This document shows, in pieces, positions 30,269 to 34,212 of a stretch of DNA of 34,212 nucleotides. Origin of the DNA: Fuerstiella sp. (lineage in GTDB: Bacteria > Planctomycetota > Planctomycetia > Planctomycetales > Planctomycetaceae); contig JAPYTO010000045.1 in the NCBI GenBank assembly GCA_029941865.1, positions 1 to 34,212 on the forward strand. Reading direction: 5' to 3'. The position numbers and the translations under genes were made by a program. The notes below the pieces were generated by a model. It saw nothing but the letters and a program-made list of their open reading frames with translations, searched no databases and had not been told where the DNA came from. How positions within the stretch are numbered: the stretch's first letter is position 1; each line of letters opens with the position of its first letter.

Positions 30269-30470
30269 CTGACGACTCTCAAACGTGTGAACTGAAGAGC
30301 GAGCCTTAACATCGATTTGTAGACGGATCGAGCAAACGGTGTGTCTGCCAGAACATCGGCCGATTCCTTCGGATGTCGAACCGAACAGACTGTATCACGG
30401 TAAAATCCGGTTTGTGCTGCTCCGGCATTGGTGTCGGCCTCGGTCCGGCCTACGTCGTGCAAAATGCAGG

Positions 30471-32051
30471 TTAGTGGTTCAACAGGAACTCGCTGCTGTT
30501 CAGCAGCGCCCAGAATATGTCAGACAGAGCGGCCCGCGAATTCTTCGCAGCACCGCCAGACGAGAGGTATTCACCGAAACGCCGTTGTTCGTTCGCTGAC
30601 GGACGCCGACTTAACGCTGCCAAAAACAGCGTTTCCAGCTTTTGTTCGTCGGACATCCCGGGAAATTCCGCGATCGCTCGCAGAGTCTGACTGTCATCGA
30701 CGCTGGTCGCGTTGTCGATAAAGTCGCCGTTCATCATCGCCAGTGCCTGCAGAATCGTGGTTTCACGCTCCAGCGGAGATTCGACGTTGTTTCGAAACAG
30801 ATCCAGAAACCTCGCGCGAGGTGAGTTCATGTCGACGACGAACGGGTTGTCACTGCGGTAGGGTTGGTAATATCCGACCGCTTCAGCAACGCTGTCGAAG
30901 AATTGTTCCGGCGTCAGCCCCCGCAGCGCCGCTCGAGCAAAGTGCGATGGTTCTGCCTGAGAGGCGTGTGTTTGCCGACCGCTGAGTTGGTAGACGTTCG
31001 TGGCCGTGATGACTCGTACGACATGGTTCACATCAAACCCGCTGGATACGAATTCCTGAGCCAACAGATCCAGCACCTGCGGGTGCGATGGAGGGTTGCC
31101 GTCAGAAAAATCGTCGACCGGATCGACGATGCCTCGCCCGAAAAACTGAGCCCACAGACGGTTGACCGCCATTTTTGCGAAGTAGGGATTCTCTGAGTCC
31201 ACGACCCAGTCCGCCAGCATCTGTCGTGGCGTTTTTGAATCGTCTGTCCAATCGGGTTCAAGACCGGTTAGATAAACGGCCGGCACAACATTCTCAGTTC
31301 CCGGTATGTTAATTGTTCGAGCGTCCGTCTTCTCCGTCATATCCTGCATCATGGCGGGATTGTCGGCGTCGTCATCGTCCGGGCGGCTGAAACCGGAATA
31401 AAACGCCGCCATGTTCCAGAACTGATCCTGACTCCACTTATCAAACGGGTGATCGTGACACTGAGCACAATCCAGGCGGACGCCAAGAAATGCGCGAGCA
31501 GTGCCGGATGCAAGATTCTCAGGCTTCAGTTCGCGTACGAGAAAAAATGCATCGGGGCTGGTCGTCGACGACAGGGCAGCACCGGCATTCGTGTTCAATT
31601 CCGTCGTGATGATGTCGTGAACGATCTGGTCATACGGTCGCCCTTCCGAAATGTGCTGCCACAACCAGGCTTCGAATCCGGGAATGAGAGCTCGAAACTG
31701 CGGTTGGCTGTTTGCCTGCGGAATCAAAGCGTTCCGCAGGGCGGTCGTGAAGTGTCGTACCGACGAGGGACTATCCAGCAGCAGCTCAACCGCGTGGGAC
31801 CGTTTGTCCTTTGATTCGTCGTCCAGAAAATCCCGGACTTCTGACACCGCAGGAATTCGCCCAGCCAGATCCAGATATAGACGACGAAGATACTCGGCAT
31901 CATCGGCGGTGTCGGCCGGTGTGACTTGTTCTCTTTCCCACGCCACCTGAAACAGCCGATCGATCTCAGCTGCGGTTTCGTGCGGAGCATCCGCCGCCCA
32001 CAGACTGGTTCCCGCCGCGACTACAATGGCACCAAACAATACGTACCGCAC
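30471..32051 (-). CDS. DUF1549 and DUF1553 domain-containing secreted protein
   Basis: A 526-residue exported protein. Residues 1-20 are a signal peptide (MRYVLFGAIVVAAGTSLWAADA). DUF1549 spans about 25-240 and includes the typical RRLYLDLAGRIP and LDCAQCHDHPFDKWSQ, a CxxCH haem-like motif standard for the family. DUF1553 spans about 275-510, with QMLADWVVDSENPYFAKMAVNR and FFGRGIVDPVDDF. There is no N-terminal cytochrome PSCyt1 or LamG domain, so this is a short version. The function is unknown; it is nearly always followed by DUF1501, as here. Confidence 0.93.
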   Translation of the reverse strand: MRYVLFGAIVVAAGTSLWAADAPHETAAEIDRLFQVAWEREQVTPADTADDAEYLRRLYLDLAGRIPAVSEVRDFLDDESKDKRSHAVELLLDSPSSVRHFTTALRNALIPQANSQPQFRALIPGFEAWLWQHISEGRPYDQIVHDIITTELNTNAGAALSSTTSPDAFFLVRELKPENLASGTARAFLGVRLDCAQCHDHPFDKWSQDQFWNMAAFYSGFSRPDDDDADNPAMMQDMTEKTDARTINIPGTENVVPAVYLTGLEPDWTDDSKTPRQMLADWVVDSENPYFAKMAVNRLWAQFFGRGIVDPVDDFSDGNPPSHPQVLDLLAQEFVSSGFDVNHVVRVITATNVYQLSGRQTHASQAEPSHFARAALRGLTPEQFFDSVAEAVGYYQPYRSDNPFVVDMNSPRARFLDLFRNNVESPLERETTILQALAMMNGDFIDNATSVDDSQTLRAIAEFPGMSDEQKLETLFLAALSRRPSANEQRRFGEYLSSGGAAKNSRAALSDIFWALLNSSEFLLNH

Positions 32052-32343
32052 GATGACATCCTTATGAAGTGGCCGTTGGCAACGGCGTCAGACGAACGCT
32101 GATCGTAGTTTCCCACGCGTCGCCTGACAGGATCCCTCAATCAGGCAGATTTGTCCAGATTTCTGTCCGGAAACAGAAGGAAAACTGTCCGTCCGTCGAT
32201 TGTGCGTGTCGTCATCGGCGGTGTGCCGGTTTATTTCCGTACGGATGGGCGTCGAATTGTCAGTCGCCGCGGCAAACGGTAACCTTCGTCGATTGCTGGC
32301 AATTTGCCCCATTCCCCTCCTTTGACCCCTGAAACGCTGCATA

Positions 32344-33237
32344 ATGACTCGAAAAGGTGAAATCTTTTCCGGACTCTCCGTCGCCCTCGTCACTCCATTC
32401 CATGCTGACGAATCATTAGACGAAGCCACGCTTCGCAAACTGGTGGACTTTCACGTCGAATCCGGCACGGACTGCGTCGTGCCCGTGGGCACGACTGGTG
32501 AAAGCCCAACCTTGACGCATCAAGAACATGACCGGGTCATTGATGTCGTTTGCGAACATGCCGCCGGACGAATCAAAGTCATGGCCGGAACAGGGTCCAA
32601 CTGCACGGCGGAGGCCATTCGGATGACGCAGCATGCGAAAGATGCCGGGGCGACCGGTTCGCTGCAGGTGGCTCCGTATTACAACAAGCCGACTCAGGAA
32701 GGATTTTTCCAGCACTACAAGGCGATTGCCGATGCCGTCGACATTCCGCACGTGCTGTACAACATCCCCGGACGTTCTGCAAAAAACATTGAACCGGCCA
32801 CAATCTGCCGCATCTCGGAAGCCTGTCCAAACATTGTCGCCGTCAAAGATGCGACAGGATCCATGGATCAGGCATCCCAGATTCTGGCCGCATCTGATCT
32901 GACGCTGTTGTCCGGAGACGACAGCATGACGTTGCCACTGATGTCAATCGGTGGCAGTGGCATAATCTCCGTCGCCGGGAACATCATTCCGAAAGACGTA
33001 AAGGCGTTGGTTGATGCCTTTAACAGTGGCGACATCGCCAAGGCTCAGCAGTGGCACCACAAACTGTTTCCGTTGTGCCGCGATATGCTCGGTCTGTCGA
33101 CGAACCCCATTCCCATCAAAGTTGCCATGGCACTCACGGGCATGGACTGCGGACCACTTCGTCTGCCCATGACGGATCTGGCTGCGGACGAGCTGGAATC
33201 ACTGAAAGTCACGCTGAAGAACTACGGGTTGCTATAA
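32344..33237 (+). CDS. dapA: 4-hydroxy-tetrahydrodipicolinate synthase
   Basis: DapA condenses pyruvate with aspartate semialdehyde in the lysine/diaminopimelate pathway. Seen in order: VALVTPF (13-19), the pyruvate-binding GTTGES (49-54), [16 protein letters not shown] (110-125), the catalytic tyrosine in VLYNIPGR (Y139), and the Schiff-base lysine in VAVKDATGS (K168). A GDDSMTLP loop follows. The length of 297 is normal. The ATG at 32344 is clear. It is divergent from the DUF1549 gene across 292 bases with no strong repeats. DAP also feeds peptidoglycan, which this genome appears to make, given murG. Confidence 0.96.
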   Translation: MTRKGEIFSGLSVALVTPFHADESLDEATLRKLVDFHVESGTDCVVPVGTTGESPTLTHQEHDRVIDVVCEHAAGRIKVMAGTGSNCTAEAIRMTQHAKDAGATGSLQVAPYYNKPTQEGFFQHYKAIADAVDIPHVLYNIPGRSAKNIEPATICRISEACPNIVAVKDATGSMDQASQILAASDLTLLSGDDSMTLPLMSIGGSGIISVAGNIIPKDVKALVDAFNSGDIAKAQQWHHKLFPLCRDMLGLSTNPIPIKVAMALTGMDCGPLRLPMTDLAADELESLKVTLKNYGLL

Positions 33238-33338
33238 AGCCACATACGTTTTCACAGTTGACTCAATTCTCTGTCCGCCAGGATTCTAATCTCAGCACTG
33301 CTTCATGGGTGACCATGGATTTCCGGAACGCAGATTGA

Positions 33339-34212
33339 TTGTCCGCCACCGAACCACCCCTTGACGACACAGGGTCCAACGCTCCGGCTTCTAACTTCCG
33401 GCGTGGCATCCTGCTGGCAGTCGCCTCCGCCGTGGCCTATTCGGCAACAAATCTTGCGCTCCGCGGCCTGTCGGGACAGCATGAAGGTCTCGGCTGGGCA
33501 ATCTGGGTGTCCGCGATGAAAGCCCTGCCGACGGTCGCCGTGGCAACATACCTGCTGATACGTCGAGCCTGGCGCGGCGGCGTGCTGTTTCCGTCCACCA
33601 GAATCCTGCCGGTCCTGTTCATTTGCGCACTGGTGATGCAGTTTGGCGGGAACCTGGGTTTTCAGGTCGCGCTCGGACATATTGGGTTGGCCATCACGGT
33701 TCCGCTGGTCTTCGCGTTCATCATCTGTGCCGGCGCACTGCTGGGACGAATGTTCCTGGGTGACACCCTTTCCCCTCGAACATACCTGTCCATGACGATC
33801 ATGACCGTCTCCATCATTCTGCTGTCGTGGGCAGCAACGCTTAACGCTCCGGCCTCGGAAGCGAAACCGACATCGTTGGTGGCAGGCAGCATCTGGTTCG
33901 GAATCTTCATCGCGATCGTCTCGGGCATGTCGTACGGAGTCAACGGAGTTGTGATTCGCAGCATCGGCCGTAAATCGTTACCCATCGAATCAATGTTGAT
34001 TGTCTACAGCTTAACGGGAGCCATCCTGCTGGGCACACTCGGCGCCACGATGCTGGGCACCGAGCGACTGCTCGAGATCAGAGCACGAGATTGGCAACTG
34101 ATGCTGACGGCAGGCATCTTTAACGCAGTTGCTTTCTTCAGCATCAGTCACGCATTAAAGCTGACCAACGTCACTCAGGTGAACCTCATCAACGCTTCAC
34201 AAAATGCAATGT
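33339..34212 (+). CDS. EamA/DMT-family transporter, partial at window edge
   Basis: An open frame continues off the right edge with no stop (291 codons plus one base). It codes for many hydrophobic helices in the DMT pattern: RGILLAVASAVAYSATNLAL near the start, VMQFGGNLGFQVALGHIGLA, FGIFIAIVSGMSYGVNGVVI and, at the end, GIFNAVAFFSISHALKLTN. Two EamA-type repeats are apparent. A stop (TGA) lies directly upstream, and the first plausible start is the TTG at 33339, giving a polar leader MSATEPPLDDTGSN before the first helix. There is no ATG near. The substrate is unknown. It follows dapA by 101 bases on the same strand. Confidence 0.82.
   Translation, partial: MSATEPPLDDTGSNAPASNFRRGILLAVASAVAYSATNLALRGLSGQHEGLGWAIWVSAMKALPTVAVATYLLIRRAWRGGVLFPSTRILPVLFICALVMQFGGNLGFQVALGHIGLAITVPLVFAFIICAGALLGRMFLGDTLSPRTYLSMTIMTVSIILLSWAATLNAPASEAKPTSLVAGSIWFGIFIAIVSGMSYGVNGVVIRSIGRKSLPIESMLIVYSLTGAILLGTLGATMLGTERLLEIRARDWQLMLTAGIFNAVAFFSISHALKLTNVTQVNLINASQNAM

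Overview
The window looks like chromosomal DNA from a planctomycete (Planctomycetota). Supporting signs are a DUF1549/DUF1553 plus DUF1501 gene pair, a Ser/Thr kinase fused to WD40 repeats, a CxPSR sulfatase, an MJ0042-type zinc-ribbon membrane protein, a GAF-HlyD fusion, scattered housekeeping genes (murG, ispD, hemB, nadD, dapA) outside their usual operons, and moderately high GC. I cannot name a species from sequence reading alone.

Layout. 1-2506: an HTTM-type membrane protein and a small membrane partner, both minus. 2636-6407: a WD40 Ser/Thr kinase (minus) lacking its N-terminal lobe, head to head with a sulfotransferase (plus) whose 5' end is also unclear; the two meet near 5400-5415, which looks like a rearrangement or assembly junction. 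6521-11102: nadD (minus), then on plus a DUF1444 protein, murG, tRNA-His and an HNH endonuclease closed by a strong intrinsic terminator. 11118-14139: a secreted esterase, a cysteine- and histidine-rich lipoprotein (minus) and a membrane-anchored metallophosphoesterase. 14140-14431: two palindromic hairpin repeats; one is a second copy of a repeat cut by the left edge of the window. 14432-20262: a minus-strand run of a small membrane protein, a sulfatase, and ATPase-permease-ATPase-permease (ABC-2 type) with overlapping genes. 20538-22897: hemB-trkA with an ATGA overlap. 23244-28348: a zinc-ribbon membrane protein, ispD and a GAF-GAF-TM-HlyD protein. 28349-28927: a structured gene-free stretch with a GA-rich palindrome and interleaved inverted repeats. 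28928-32051: DUF1549/DUF1553 then DUF1501. 32344-34212: dapA and a DMT-family transporter that runs off the right edge.

How the genes work together. The sulfatase and double ABC cassette are packed like one transcription unit and may serve sulfated-compound handling or export. hemB-trkA, DUF1444-murG and GAF-HlyD-ispD are tight same-strand pairs without an obvious shared pathway. I found no CRISPR array, prophage, complete insertion sequence or defence island. The strongest oddities are the kinase/sulfotransferase junction and the non-coding palindromic repeats, not a new multi-gene system.
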